A DNA stretch of 64,000 nt from assembly GCA_029775855.1 (NCBI GenBank), contig JARVJZ010000002.1, positions 1-64,000 on the forward strand. Reading direction: 5' to 3'. Both the position numbers and the translations under genes were made by a program. This DNA is from Nitrososphaeria archaeon. Lineage in GTDB: Archaea > Thermoproteota > Nitrososphaeria > Nitrososphaerales > JAAOZN01. A model generated the notes under the pieces. That model did no database searches, was not told where the DNA came from, and worked only from the letters and a program-made list of their open reading frames with translations. Every line of letters begins with the position of its first letter. Positions within the stretch are counted from its first letter, which is position 1. This document shows, in pieces, positions 8,285-17,379 of the stretch.

Positions 8285-9048
8285 CAGCTTTGCAGGAAGA
8301 TGTCGCGCTCTCTTCTTTTTTTGAGAGGCGCTGAAGTTGCATTAGGTTCTATCTCAACTTCAACCCCTCTAACTAAAGCCACGGGAATTCGCTCATTCAG
8401 CTCACCCATGACGAGCGCCGCTGCTGAAGCAATCTCATCAGCTATAGCAACCTTCTTTAATCGAAGCGTGTAGCCGAATATATCCCTCTTACCCCTTAGA
8501 TCTTTAACTGGTTTAAACCCTGAGACACCTATAGCCACATTTATGTCGCCTTTTCTAAACGGTCGACCACAGGTGTCTGAAACGATGACGCCGAGGCGTT
8601 TACCACAAAGCCTCTCTAAAGATTCTCTAATTTTAAGGGCTGAGCGGTCAGGGTCTTCTGGGAGGAGTGTTGCAGCTCTACCCCCAGATACGTTAGAGAG
8701 GTCAACGCCTGAATAAGAGTAGATCCAGCCGTGATTGGTTTCAGTTATAAGATGCCCTCTAATCTTCTTAACAACAGTCTTACATTCTCTGAGCGCCAAT
8801 TCAACAAAGCGTGGATCTCTTCTGCCTGCTTTAGCTACCTCTATAGCTGTAGGGCTAGGCGTTACACTACTTAACTTAACCACTCTACCTTCGGCTTTAG
8901 AGACCACCTTTTGCGACACTACAAGCACATCTCCATCTTCAAAGTTGATACCTTGCTTGAGAGCACAGTCGTATATCACCGTCGGCAGATCGTCACCTTG
9001 CTTTATCTCAGGCATCCCTTCAATACCTATAATCTCTACACGCTTCAA
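8281..9048 (-). CDS. cofE: Coenzyme F420-0:L-glutamate ligase
   Basis: A 255-residue CofE. Diagnostic segments are FEDGDVLVVSQKVVSKAEGR (about 37-56), the SGVDLSN motif (about 112-118), LLPEDPDRSA, and IVSDTCGRPFRKGDINVAIG (about 153-172). CofE adds glutamates to F420-0 using GTP, in the cytoplasm. The start is TTG at 9048. It lies downstream of mptN on the same strand with a 25-base gap. Length is normal for archaeal CofE. No other F420 synthesis gene is in this window. Confidence 0.92.
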   Translation of the reverse strand: MKRVEIIGIEGMPEIKQGDDLPTVIYDCALKQGINFEDGDVLVVSQKVVSKAEGRVVKLSSVTPSPTAIEVAKAGRRDPRFVELALRECKTVVKKIRGHLITETNHGWIYSYSGVDLSNVSGGRAATLLPEDPDRSALKIRESLERLCGKRLGVIVSDTCGRPFRKGDINVAIGVSGFKPVKDLRGKRDIFGYTLRLKKVAIADEIASAAALVMGELNERIPVALVRGVEVEIEPNATSAPLKKRRERDIFLQSC

Positions 9049-9073
9049 CTTCTATACGCAACCTTATAGGAGA

Positions 9074-9955
9074 TTACATCTTTACTTTATTGATAATGTA
9101 TTTAGCTATCTCCTCAGCCACGTTAACTTGGCTTACAGACTGCAACCCTCTGAATCCCGGTTGGCTATTTATTTCAGTTATGTATCTTCCATTCTTTGAT
9201 TCTAGAATGTCTACACCAGCGACTGAGCATCCGAGTGTATCTGCAGCCTTTAACGCTAACTCTGTCTGCTCGCTTGAGAGAGTTATTGCCACGGGTTTAG
9301 CTCCTTGGCTTACGTTGGTCTTCCAGCTTCTTGCTTTCCTACACATGGCTGCAACAACTTTATCGCCTATAACGAATGCTCTTATGTCGCTTTTCCCGTG
9401 TGGTATATACTCTTGAAGGTATAGGACGAAGTGATGGTAGTGGAGTAGGTTAAAGATTCTTCTTGCAACTTCGTAGTCTGAAATTCTGGTTATACCCATG
9501 CCCCTTGAGCCGAAGATAGGTTTAAGAATAACATCTTCACCCAACTCAACAAAGGCTTCAAGTGCTGCCTCTGGGTCTTCGGTGACCACGGTCTTAGGAA
9601 CTGGGATACCAGTAGAGTTAAGTATTGAGAGGGCGTAATACTTGTCTACACAACGCTCTATTGCTCTAGGCGGATTTACTATGTAAAGACCAGCTTCACT
9701 CAGCCTATGTAAAGTGTCCACTCTATACAGAACTTCATCTAGTGAACCTCTCCCAATAGGTCTTACCAGCAGCGCATCTAAATGTCTGCTAAGATCAACT
9801 TTACCCCTCTTCTCCACAATAGGGTCAAAGGATATTCTTGAGACAAGATCCGTAAACCAGAAGCAGTCCACTTCAACACCTAATTTAGCAAACGCCTTCC
9901 GCAGCTGAGTTGAGCACCAAGCCTCGGGGTTTCGTGTTAATATGCCGACTCTCAA
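9074..9955 (-). CDS. mptN: RimK-type ATP-grasp ligase, probable tetrahydromethanopterin glutamate ligase
   Basis: A 293-residue RimK-like ATP-grasp protein. The ATP-binding segment is DVILKPIFGSRGMGITRI (about 139-156), KSDIRAFVIGDKVVAAMCRK follows, and the metal site is YITEINSQPGFRGL (about 263-276). MptN attaches alpha-linked glutamate to H4MPT; the related CofF caps F420. Position directly after mch favours the H4MPT substrate. It differs from LysX and ArgX in this window, which carry longer E-V-N-x-T-x-E-F motifs. The start is TTG at 9955, 12 bases past mch. Function is well supported at family level only. Confidence 0.75.
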   Translation of the reverse strand: MRVGILTRNPEAWCSTQLRKAFAKLGVEVDCFWFTDLVSRISFDPIVEKRGKVDLSRHLDALLVRPIGRGSLDEVLYRVDTLHRLSEAGLYIVNPPRAIERCVDKYYALSILNSTGIPVPKTVVTEDPEAALEAFVELGEDVILKPIFGSRGMGITRISDYEVARRIFNLLHYHHFVLYLQEYIPHGKSDIRAFVIGDKVVAAMCRKARSWKTNVSQGAKPVAITLSSEQTELALKAADTLGCSVAGVDILESKNGRYITEINSQPGFRGLQSVSQVNVAEEIAKYIINKVKM

Positions 9956-9967
9956 AGGTTAAGCGCC

Positions 9968-10927
9968 TTACTGAATTAGCCCAATAGATTTTTTGAGCGT
10001 CTCTATGTTGATGTATCCAGCACTTATGGTTGAGCCGGTCTTGATGTTATTAACAGTTATTGAAGCTGGGGCAAAGAGACCTGGATCTATCTTGTAGAAG
10101 TCGTAGCCAGACTCCTTAAAGATCTCGTAAAACGGTCTACCGTAGGCTGGAGATGTAGAGGATGGCACCTTCTTAACGATCTCCTTTATCTCATCATCTG
10201 TATCGCAACTCACTTCAAAGTATGTGGCACCAGCATAGAGCAGCATATCATTAGTTCTACCCATAGCTTGAGCAAACTTGGGGTGAGAGGGTGCGATAGG
10301 CGCCCTACCGGAGCCGTAAAGCACCTTCTTTGGGTCAAAACCCACTTCAGTCAACTTATGCAGACCCATCTCAACGATTCTAGCTGAGATTTGGATGGAG
10401 CCAGCGATACTTGAGGTGGGCGCAACAGCAACATAGAGGTTCTTAGGCTCTACACCACAAGCTTGTGCAACAAAGTTAAGCGCCTCTACAGTCGGTAGAT
10501 TATCAGCCTCCAACACCAACACAGCTCTGTCGCAGCTGTCTTTGTAGGCGATCTTTTCATAGAGCTCTTTAGGTTTAAGAGCCAATGCTCTAGCCGGACC
10601 CGAACCCATCGCAAAGTATTTCCCAACCGAGATTCGCCAACCCGCAAATTGTGAACCGAGAAGCACGATAGCTGGTCTATCTACCTGCACATAGATCGTT
10701 GGCAGCTCTACACCACCATAGTCCGCTGAGCCAAGATTTACGCTTGCAAGCCCAGCCAAGCAGAGCTCGCTCAAATACTTCCCGGCTGCAAAGCCTCCTT
10801 TTGCCTTTACACCAGCATCTACAACGGTTGTGCCGTTCTCCATAACCTCTACTGATACATCGAGCACATCCTTCTCAGCAACCATTCTTTGGAAGACACC
10901 ATATGCACACGCATTAACACTAACCAT
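9968..10927 (-). CDS. mch: Methenyltetrahydromethanopterin cyclohydrolase
   Basis: About 319 residues of Mch, which interconverts N5-formyl- and N5,N10-methenyl-H4MPT. Recognisable segments are VEVMENGTTVVDAGVKAKGG, FAMGSGPARAL, YGSGRAPIAPSHPKFAQAMG and SSTSPAYGRPFYEIF. The strong Shine-Dalgarno GGAGGTG lies 8 bases before the ATG at 10927 (M-V-S-V-N), which is also the usual family N-terminus, so I prefer it to ATG 10933 or the longer GTG start at 10939. It follows fwdC closely, placing it in the fwdDBAC-mch-mptN-cofE transcript. Confidence 0.95.
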   Translation of the reverse strand: MVSVNACAYGVFQRMVAEKDVLDVSVEVMENGTTVVDAGVKAKGGFAAGKYLSELCLAGLASVNLGSADYGGVELPTIYVQVDRPAIVLLGSQFAGWRISVGKYFAMGSGPARALALKPKELYEKIAYKDSCDRAVLVLEADNLPTVEALNFVAQACGVEPKNLYVAVAPTSSIAGSIQISARIVEMGLHKLTEVGFDPKKVLYGSGRAPIAPSHPKFAQAMGRTNDMLLYAGATYFEVSCDTDDEIKEIVKKVPSSTSPAYGRPFYEIFKESGYDFYKIDPGLFAPASITVNNIKTGSTISAGYINIETLKKSIGLIQ

Positions 10928-10942
10928 ATCCATATTCACCTC

Positions 10943-11770
10943 CTAAAGTAAGTATGCCTCCCTATACTTAAGATGCGCATTTTTTGGAACAGAGATGAAG
11001 AGTTTACCATTTCCACCTTCAGTTATATCACCATAGAAAACATAGAATGGTCCCTGAACCTTTTCGCCATCTACTTTTGTGTTCGCTCTGATCTCGTCTA
11101 TGTTGAAGCTTGGGAGTATACTAGGCACATTACCTAAAACGACGATCTTGCCGTTTGTCATGGCTGCACCGAGTTTTGCACCTACATTTCCAGCAACGAA
11201 GATCGTGCCGCCTTGCATTCTAACCCCAGCGAAGACGTCAGCATTTCCACCTACCTTTATGGTTCCATCCTTCATCCAACAGCCTAACTCAGCGCCCGCA
11301 TTTCCTTTGATCACGATTAGACCCCCACGCATACCGCATCTAGTTCCCCAATAGCCTGAGCCAACAGCGTCGCCAGCATTACCGTTTACTTCTATCATCC
11401 CACCGCTCATCCCCATCCCTAAAAAGGCGTCAGCATCCCCATTTACCACTATGGTGCCGCCTGACATCTCAAACCCAACAAATGTGCCTACAGGTCCATT
11501 AATTGTAATCTTACCGGCAGACATATGCGCACCTATATGCCTAACCTTCCTTAAATCGCCCTCTATGATAAGGTGTAGGTCTGATGGGTTAGATGTTGAT
11601 TCGCCTTCAACTGTAAAGACCTCTGAAAGCTTAACAAGCCGATTTCCCCTCCAGGTTTCGAGGTTGAGTATCTCGTTGAAGGACTTCTTTGCTAAATTAT
11701 CTGGGGTTAACATCTCACCTTCAATAGGTGCTACAGATTGACCTTTCATCTTTAACTTGAGCTCAACCAT
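10943..11770 (-). CDS. fwdC: Formylmethanofuran dehydrogenase subunit C
   Basis: About 275 residues. The protein is a right-handed beta-helix of glycine-rich repeats, with the pattern GGxIxVxGxA recurring through residues about 80-220 (for example MSGGTIVVNGDADAFLGMG, then MSGGMIEVNGNAGDAVGSG). This is the FwdC/GltB-C fold that scaffolds the FwdA-FwdB complex. ATG at 11770 is preferred over the longer frame to 11818, because AAGGTGA sits just upstream and residues before it would overlap fwdA. It begins 8 bases after the fwdA stop. Confidence 0.93.
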   Translation of the reverse strand: MVELKLKMKGQSVAPIEGEMLTPDNLAKKSFNEILNLETWRGNRLVKLSEVFTVEGESTSNPSDLHLIIEGDLRKVRHIGAHMSAGKITINGPVGTFVGFEMSGGTIVVNGDADAFLGMGMSGGMIEVNGNAGDAVGSGYWGTRCGMRGGLIVIKGNAGAELGCWMKDGTIKVGGNADVFAGVRMQGGTIFVAGNVGAKLGAAMTNGKIVVLGNVPSILPSFNIDEIRANTKVDGEKVQGPFYVFYGDITEGGNGKLFISVPKNAHLKYREAYLL

Positions 11771-11778
11771 AATCACCT

Positions 11779-13479
11779 TCACCCCGCAGGCTCTAGTGGC
11801 TGTATAGGCGCTGAACAAGCTAAGTACGATTCAGGTATGTAGTAGTTTTCGTATCTGATTGTATAATAATCTTCAAAGAGCCGTTTAACCTCAGGTATCA
11901 CAGCATCTTCAATGTCTTGAGGCGCCTTTGTATTTACCCAATAGGTTCGCCCAACCGGTGCTGATACTATTTCACCCTCCTTTGCCACTATTTCACCATC
12001 TTTCATAGTCAAATAGGCTTTTGCAAAGGCTTGCCTAACAGTCTTGTAGTCTTTAGATGGGTTGACCTCCTTCGGGTTTATGTTGTAGACGGCAATATCA
12101 GCATCCGCACCTACACCAAGATGCCCCTTATTACTCAACCCAAGTATCTTGGCTGTAGCAGCCCTCGTTGAAATCGCAAGATCATAGAAGGTGTATTCCC
12201 TATCTATATCCTTAAGGTTAGTTCTGGCACGCGCCAACCGCGGCAACTTCTTCAAAACCTTTGCTCTAGCTTCCTTGCTCATAAGCCAAGAGAAGACGCG
12301 AGGATATTCTGTAAACGGTCCACCATTAGGATGGTCAGTAGTTATAAATACGCGCCAAGGATCTTCGATGAGTAAAGCCAATTCAAGACCTATCGCCCAC
12401 ATGACAGCGTGAACATAATTTGATCTGCTGTAGGTTATCGGCACAACACCAGCCCCAGTCTCCACTTCAACGTCAGCATTAGCCCACTTACCTCTAAGTA
12501 ATGTAAAGAGTTTATATTCAAACGGTCCGTCTGCGGTCATAGTTGTTGTGTCGCCAAATATCACTTGACCTATATCTATCGTAACATGTGGATTCTTATT
12601 CACATAGTCAGCTACTGCATCAGCACCCGATGAAAGCGAAAGATAGTCTACACCACCATAGGCGTTAAACTGCACATGCGTGAGATGTATAATAGGCCTA
12701 TCACCAGCGGCAAGATCCTTAACAGCATCCAAAGTCCTCAAAGTGGTTTTATAGTTTCCAGGCACACCTAATTGATTAGCGTGCACATGAATTGGATGAG
12801 GTAACCCAAGCATCTTATTGACCTTAACCAGCCCTCTAACAATCTCTCTCGGTGTTATTCCAAATCTTGGAACCTCTTGGTCAAAGTCTTGAACCGTTCC
12901 GCCCCACTTCCAAGCCTCTACTCCTCCTGGGTCTACTACCTTTATCGCGTAGCCTTTTACGCTGCGCATGAGCCAAGCAATGTATGCTGCGCACTCCTCT
13001 AACTTACCATCTCTAATATACTCCATAACAAACCAGTTGTTTCCGAATAATGGGAAGCAAGCTTTGTCCAATATGGGTATGTCATTCAACTCGTCGTGTG
13101 TGTGCACCGTCTTTAAGGGCGGCGTTGCAGGCTCAAAGACGGTTGTGTATCCTAAAGTTGCGTATCTGTAGCCTGTTGTAAAGATTGAGGGCACGGAGTG
13201 TCCTACGCCCGAGCGTCTAACGCCTTTCTTTACTTCGTAGTCTTTATAGTGGTCTTCTGGTCTGAAAAGTCTACCTATATTCACTTTTGAGCCCGCTATG
13301 TGTGAATGTAGGTCAACCCCACCTGGCATAACGAGCATATCTTTTACATCGATGACTTTAGCCTTAGATTCGTCAACCGATTCGACGATCTTTCCATCTT
13401 TGACCGCTATATCTTTACGCTCACAGTCTATCTTATTTGCCGGGTCGACTACATATCCATTCTTTAACAGATACTCCAC
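11779..13479 (-). CDS. fwdA: Formylmethanofuran dehydrogenase subunit A (amidohydrolase)
   Basis: A 566-residue amidohydrolase. GGVDLHSHIAG (His58, His60) is the first dinuclear metal site, VDPGGVEAWKWGG and HPIHVHANQLG provide further ligands, and TTDHPNGGPFTEYP holds the late Asp. FwdA moves formate, made by FwdB/D through an internal tunnel, onto methanofuran, or hydrolyses formyl-methanofuran in the oxidative direction. Length is standard. It lies between fwdB (6-base gap) and fwdC. Confidence 0.96.
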   Translation of the reverse strand: MEYLLKNGYVVDPANKIDCERKDIAVKDGKIVESVDESKAKVIDVKDMLVMPGGVDLHSHIAGSKVNIGRLFRPEDHYKDYEVKKGVRRSGVGHSVPSIFTTGYRYATLGYTTVFEPATPPLKTVHTHDELNDIPILDKACFPLFGNNWFVMEYIRDGKLEECAAYIAWLMRSVKGYAIKVVDPGGVEAWKWGGTVQDFDQEVPRFGITPREIVRGLVKVNKMLGLPHPIHVHANQLGVPGNYKTTLRTLDAVKDLAAGDRPIIHLTHVQFNAYGGVDYLSLSSGADAVADYVNKNPHVTIDIGQVIFGDTTTMTADGPFEYKLFTLLRGKWANADVEVETGAGVVPITYSRSNYVHAVMWAIGLELALLIEDPWRVFITTDHPNGGPFTEYPRVFSWLMSKEARAKVLKKLPRLARARTNLKDIDREYTFYDLAISTRAATAKILGLSNKGHLGVGADADIAVYNINPKEVNPSKDYKTVRQAFAKAYLTMKDGEIVAKEGEIVSAPVGRTYWVNTKAPQDIEDAVIPEVKRLFEDYYTIRYENYYIPESYLACSAPIQPLEPAG

Positions 13480-13485
13480 CTTATA

Positions 13486-14784
13486 TCACCTACCACCCTT
13501 AAGCTCACGCACACGCTTTAGAATCAAGTCAAGTATCTGCGTGTCAGGTAGTATACCTTCTGGCGGCTCAACAACCTTCTTAAGTATCATACCTACCCCA
13601 TCCATTCTATACGCTGTCCCACCTTCCTCTATTCCAACAAAAGCACAAGGTATGACTACATCAGCCATAAACGCGGTTAGCGAGATATGAGGATCTATGA
13701 CCGCAAGAGGTTTGCTGCAGAGGTGCTTCACTGCGTCCTTCGGTAGATTTGCTACTGGATCAGAGGCTACAACGAGTGTAGCATCATTATACCCTCTGCT
13801 CAGCACATCCACAGCTGTTGTGTCACCGGGTTCATATCTTGGGTACCCTCTACTGAAGTCTACAGCATAGGGGTAGCCAGTCTGCCAAGTGAAGACCTTA
13901 TTTGCTCCTGTTACATTATAATGGCCTCTCATAGGCATGATGGCGAACTTCGTCCAGCGATTAAGCTCACGCACCAAAGTTATCGCGCCATCTATATTCC
14001 TCTCTTTACCCTCGCTCATCGTCAAACCCAAGCCAAAGAAGAGCACACCAAATTCGCAGCTTCTCATGAGCTCAGCTAATTCCTCTATCTGCTCAACCGG
14101 CACACCAGCAACCTCTTGCTCTTCTATCTCCTCGTTCTGAAGCATCATCTTCAACGCAGCCATCAGCTCATAATCTTGATTCGGCTTGACTTGAATAAAG
14201 AGGTTAGCGTTGCGAGCGGTAGGAGTCTTCCTAACATCTACCACGACAACCTTTCTCTGCTCAGGCAACCTAAATCTTCCTTTCGAAAGCGAGCTATACC
14301 TTTTCATATGCCTTGTGTGGGCTGATGAGGGATTGCATCCCCAGTAGATGATCAAGTCTGCTCTTGCCCTAACTTCACCAAGAGAGCAAGTCGGCTCGCC
14401 GAAGTCTTGCACACCTAGTATACTGGGTCCGTGGCAGACTGTTGTAGTGTTATCTATAACCCCACCTACTTCCTCCGCCAATTCAACGCCCTTCTTTTGG
14501 GCTTCGCAAGAGGTGAGGCTCCAACCGTAGATCAGAGGGTATTCTGCTTCAACGAGTATTCTAGCTACACGCTCTATCGCTGCCTCAAGTGTTGTAGGTT
14601 TCAGCTCACCATCCACACGGATAAGGGGGGTAGTATTCCTATCTTTGTTGAAGTTAAGGAACTTAGATGTAGAGATTGCGCAATCCGTCCTAACTTTAAC
14701 TATCTTATTATCCTCAACATACACCTCATTATCATCACAGAGACTTCCACACCCAGGGCATAACACAGCGTTAATGACCTTCAT
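13486..14784 (-). CDS. fwdB: Formylmethanofuran dehydrogenase subunit B (Mo/W-pterin catalytic subunit)
   Basis: A 432-residue molybdopterin oxidoreductase. The N-terminal Cys motif C9-x2-C12-x3-C16-x18-C35 binds one [4Fe-4S]; Cys117 in TTVCHGPS is the metal ligand, here cysteine and not selenocysteine. CNPSSAHTRHMKRY is another family signature. It reduces CO2 to formate or oxidises formate. It needs the dinucleotide-binding subunit FwdD, encoded 3 bases upstream, and a molybdopterin for which moaC and moaB lie at 38.5-39.4 kb. No fwdE, F, G or H is nearby, so electron partners are encoded elsewhere. Confidence 0.95.
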   Translation of the reverse strand: MKVINAVLCPGCGSLCDDNEVYVEDNKIVKVRTDCAISTSKFLNFNKDRNTTPLIRVDGELKPTTLEAAIERVARILVEAEYPLIYGWSLTSCEAQKKGVELAEEVGGVIDNTTTVCHGPSILGVQDFGEPTCSLGEVRARADLIIYWGCNPSSAHTRHMKRYSSLSKGRFRLPEQRKVVVVDVRKTPTARNANLFIQVKPNQDYELMAALKMMLQNEEIEEQEVAGVPVEQIEELAELMRSCEFGVLFFGLGLTMSEGKERNIDGAITLVRELNRWTKFAIMPMRGHYNVTGANKVFTWQTGYPYAVDFSRGYPRYEPGDTTAVDVLSRGYNDATLVVASDPVANLPKDAVKHLCSKPLAVIDPHISLTAFMADVVIPCAFVGIEEGGTAYRMDGVGMILKKVVEPPEGILPDTQILDLILKRVRELKGGR

Positions 14785-14787
14785 CCT

Positions 14788-15177
14788 TCACTTCCTCCCA
14801 TACATCTTGACAAGCAGCTCCTTAAGCTCGGGCACAGATTCTCCAGGAGCAGGCTCAACTTCAACAGGTATACCTTTAAAGCTTGGCATACCAGTGCCCC
14901 CGGTTTTAGTGCCTATAAGCAGATTGGCGTACGGTCCGTAGGGTATGAAGACACTTCCTCTGTGAACAAGAGCTGATGAGGAGACCTTTAGAACTACGCT
15001 TCCATACTCTGTTGTCAACCTTACGCAGTCGCCTGGCTTTATATTAAGCATTTTTAGGTCTTCAGGATCCATTTGGCAAGTTGAGACTTCTTGAATGTAT
15101 TTGTCTGAGAATTTTCCAGCTTCTTTCCCAACGCCTTGAACTAGGCTTCTACCTGTTAAAAGTGTGAATCTTACCAA
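14788..15177 (-). CDS. fwdD: Formylmethanofuran dehydrogenase subunit D (molybdopterin dinucleotide-binding)
   Basis: A 129-residue Mo-cofactor dinucleotide-binding domain. It begins with LLTGRSLVQGVGKE, then CQMDPEDLKMLNIKPGDCVRL and a basic-hydrophobic barrel with FIPYGPYANLL. It completes the pterin pocket of FwdB. TTG at 15177 is the start. It is the first gene of the seven-gene leftward unit fwdD-B-A-C-mch-mptN-cofE, whose promoter must lie in the 174-bp gap to the divergent CitG-like gene. Confidence 0.93.
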   Translation of the reverse strand: MVRFTLLTGRSLVQGVGKEAGKFSDKYIQEVSTCQMDPEDLKMLNIKPGDCVRLTTEYGSVVLKVSSSALVHRGSVFIPYGPYANLLIGTKTGGTGMPSFKGIPVEVEPAPGESVPELKELLVKMYGRK

Positions 15178-15351
15178 AGTTGCTCTATCATTTTCTTTTA
15201 ATTAACCCTTTAATAGATTTTCGTTACCATAGTGTAAGTCTATTATTCAAGTTAACAGCAATAAGCAGATATATGCCAATAAAGCGTTAATACATATTGT
15301 TTTACAAAATTTTAAACCTTTTTCTAGAAGATGATATATGATTAAGTTAGG
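15178..15351. promoter_or_regulatory. Divergent promoter region of fwdD operon and CitG-like gene
   Basis: A 174-bp AT-rich gap between divergent starts. On the plus strand TTTTAAAC near 15310-15317 is a good TATA box about 38 bases before the TTG at 15352. On the minus strand TTAATTAAAAG near 15195-15205 serves fwdD. No structured RNA or repeat is apparent. Confidence 0.5.
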
Positions 15352-16329
15352 TTGGGTAAGGGTAGAGTGAAAGGTGTTGCGGACATAGCGCTCTGCGGCA
15401 CATTAGCATCGATGCTTGAAGTAGCAGGTTGGCCTAAGCCTGGGAACGTGCATAGAACCAGCTCTTTTGAGCCTAAATTTGAACGATTTTTATGTGGCGC
15501 AGCTATACTCTATACTCCCTTATTGAAAGCAGCCGAAGCTGGTTTCTTGGCTGCGAGCGAGGTTAAGATCAGCGGCTGGAAGTTTGGTGAATTGTTGACA
15601 CTTTCATACACCTTAGGGTTAGATTGGCATAGAGAGGGGAATACTAACTTGGGGACAGCGATGCTTCTTCTACCTCTTTCAGCGGGTGCTGGTTTACTCT
15701 TAGGCTCAGAAGGAAAGCTAGATTTTAAAGGTCTTCGTAGGGCTACTGAGACTATGCTTCAAGCGACTGATGTAAATGACGCACTTATATTCTATAAGTT
15801 GCTCAGAAAAATTGGAAAAAGATGGCTTGGAAGAGTGAAAGGCGGTGTAATCGATGTACTCGACCCAAGAGCATATGTAAAGATAAGAAGGTTAGGTTGC
15901 ACCTTCCTAGATCTAATGAAGATGTCTGCAGAGTGGGATAGTGTAGCTTATGAGTTGGCTCACTCTATGCCCATAACTTTTGAATTAACCTACCCAACTA
16001 TGGTTAAATATTATCGTGAAAGCGGCAACATAAATGTTGCAACAGTAAACACTTTCTTGACGATCTTAGCACAGAAGAGCGACACATTTATTGTCAGAAA
16101 GTTAAAGGCAGTGGGTGTAGATGGTGCTGAGGAGGAAGCAAAGAGGGTTTCTGAGATGGCTCGTGAGGCTTTGAAGTTAGGTGGCGTAGCGACTGAAGTC
16201 GGAAGAGAGAGGTTATTTAAGATGGATGAAGAGCTAAAGCGTAAAGGAGGGCTGTTAAACCCAGGCTCAACAGCTGATTTGGTTGCTGCTGGGTTGATGC
16301 TTCTCCTACTTTCTGGTGTGAAGATTTAG
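15352..16329 (+). CDS. CitG/MdcB-like triphosphoribosyl-dephospho-CoA synthase family protein
   Basis: A 325-residue protein of the COG1767 family. Typical segments are EVAGWPKPGNVHRTSSF (about 22-38), GLDWHREGNTNLGTAMLLLPLSAG (about 90-113) and the end GGLLNPGSTADLVAAGLML. In bacteria this family makes the prosthetic group of citrate or malonate lyases, but no lyase gene is present here. Archaeal members occur with H4MPT and methanofuran genes, and this one diverges from fwdD. A cofactor-building role in C1 metabolism is plausible but unproven. Start is TTG at 15352; ATGs just upstream are out of frame or blocked by stops. Confidence 0.75.
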   Translation: MGKGRVKGVADIALCGTLASMLEVAGWPKPGNVHRTSSFEPKFERFLCGAAILYTPLLKAAEAGFLAASEVKISGWKFGELLTLSYTLGLDWHREGNTNLGTAMLLLPLSAGAGLLLGSEGKLDFKGLRRATETMLQATDVNDALIFYKLLRKIGKRWLGRVKGGVIDVLDPRAYVKIRRLGCTFLDLMKMSAEWDSVAYELAHSMPITFELTYPTMVKYYRESGNINVATVNTFLTILAQKSDTFIVRKLKAVGVDGAEEEAKRVSEMAREALKLGGVATEVGRERLFKMDEELKRKGGLLNPGSTADLVAAGLMLLLLSGVKI

Positions 16330-17378
16330 TTTTTGAGTCTTACTGGTTTTAGGTAATCTTTTCCGTTCGCTTCAGGTGAGCCTATAACTAGCCGAAGATA
16401 CTTTTCGCCAGTCTTACGATTGACTTCTTCAACTTTTCCATATGCTACTATATCTTCACCTTCATAAGCTATGCTTCCGTAGAAGCCTTCGTATGACGAT
16501 ACCTTTGATATCTCCCAATTACGCTCCCCTTCTTCAACCCGAACGCTACTTACCTGGTACGTGTATGGTGTGTAGAGGTCTTCAACTACATGCTCTACAC
16601 TAGCCCTTATACGTGCAAACCCTAATCCCCTAAACCGCTCTGAACCATATACAAAATCTACTTCCCCATCTAGGCGTATCGGATGTATTGAAAAGGTTGT
16701 TCCTTTATAGAGCGCATACCCCCACTTTCTACTATAAATATATGCGGCTTCGCTTGCTGATATTGGATAAGCTTGAGCCTTCTCTGCACACCACCGCTCT
16801 AGATCTGAACCTTGTAAACGTGTTAAGCCAGATTGAGGCTCGTTGTATAAGGTTAAAAGTGCATCCCTCACCTTAAGGCTGTTTTCTCTGCCATACACAA
16901 CCAAGTCTATGTCTGAAAAGGATGGGTTATGGATCTTAAGTAGGATTGAGCCTGTTAACCCGAAGGCATCTTTTGGCACCCCGCTCCTTTCTGAGAGTAA
17001 GTTGACGAGGTTTAGGGTCTTTTCTTCGAGGGTATCATTAGGCCCTTTCGTTATGATTTCACTTAACCTACTGTTTGGTTTGTAGTGTCTTAAGATGTAT
17101 TTTTTGGGGATAGCGGATATCTTAAAGCCCATAACCCTAGAGTTAAAGACATATTGGGGGTAATGCTCCTCCAGCCACCTTATATTCTTAACAACTTCAG
17201 ATGCAGAGTAGTATTTCATCGCCCTCGAATAACGCATAGAGCCGCTTCCCCACTTACCATCAGCTGAGGGAAGATACTTTAGATACGCTATAACCCTATC
17301 CTTCGGATGCGCGTAGCCTACTACACAGAATATAAGACCCTCTTTAGTCTCTATGAACTCACGGTCCTTGTATTGCAA
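16326..17378 (-). CDS. Predicted nucleotidyltransferase (COG2413-like)
   Basis: A 350-residue archaeal protein with a Pol-beta-type nucleotidyltransferase motif: GLTGSILLKIHNPSFSDIDL, with Gly-Ser at 143-144 and the Asp pair at 156 and 158. The N-terminal 110 residues and the C-terminal region are specific to this archaeal group. The substrate is unknown. It lies one base after lysK, so it may be transcribed with the lysine genes, though nothing suggests a role there. It overlaps the CitG-like gene tail to tail by 4 bases. Confidence 0.7.
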   Translation of the reverse strand: MQYKDREFIETKEGLIFCVVGYAHPKDRVIAYLKYLPSADGKWGSGSMRYSRAMKYYSASEVVKNIRWLEEHYPQYVFNSRVMGFKISAIPKKYILRHYKPNSRLSEIITKGPNDTLEEKTLNLVNLLSERSGVPKDAFGLTGSILLKIHNPSFSDIDLVVYGRENSLKVRDALLTLYNEPQSGLTRLQGSDLERWCAEKAQAYPISASEAAYIYSRKWGYALYKGTTFSIHPIRLDGEVDFVYGSERFRGLGFARIRASVEHVVEDLYTPYTYQVSSVRVEEGERNWEISKVSSYEGFYGSIAYEGEDIVAYGKVEEVNRKTGEKYLRLVIGSPEANGKDYLKPVRLKN

Positions 17379-17379
17379 A

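Noticed and set aside
9074-9955. A third LysX-type ligase
   Set aside because: It lacks the E-V-N-x-T-x-E-F loop, has E-I-N-S-Q-P-G-F instead, and lies with mch and cofE. It fits the MptN/CofF group better.
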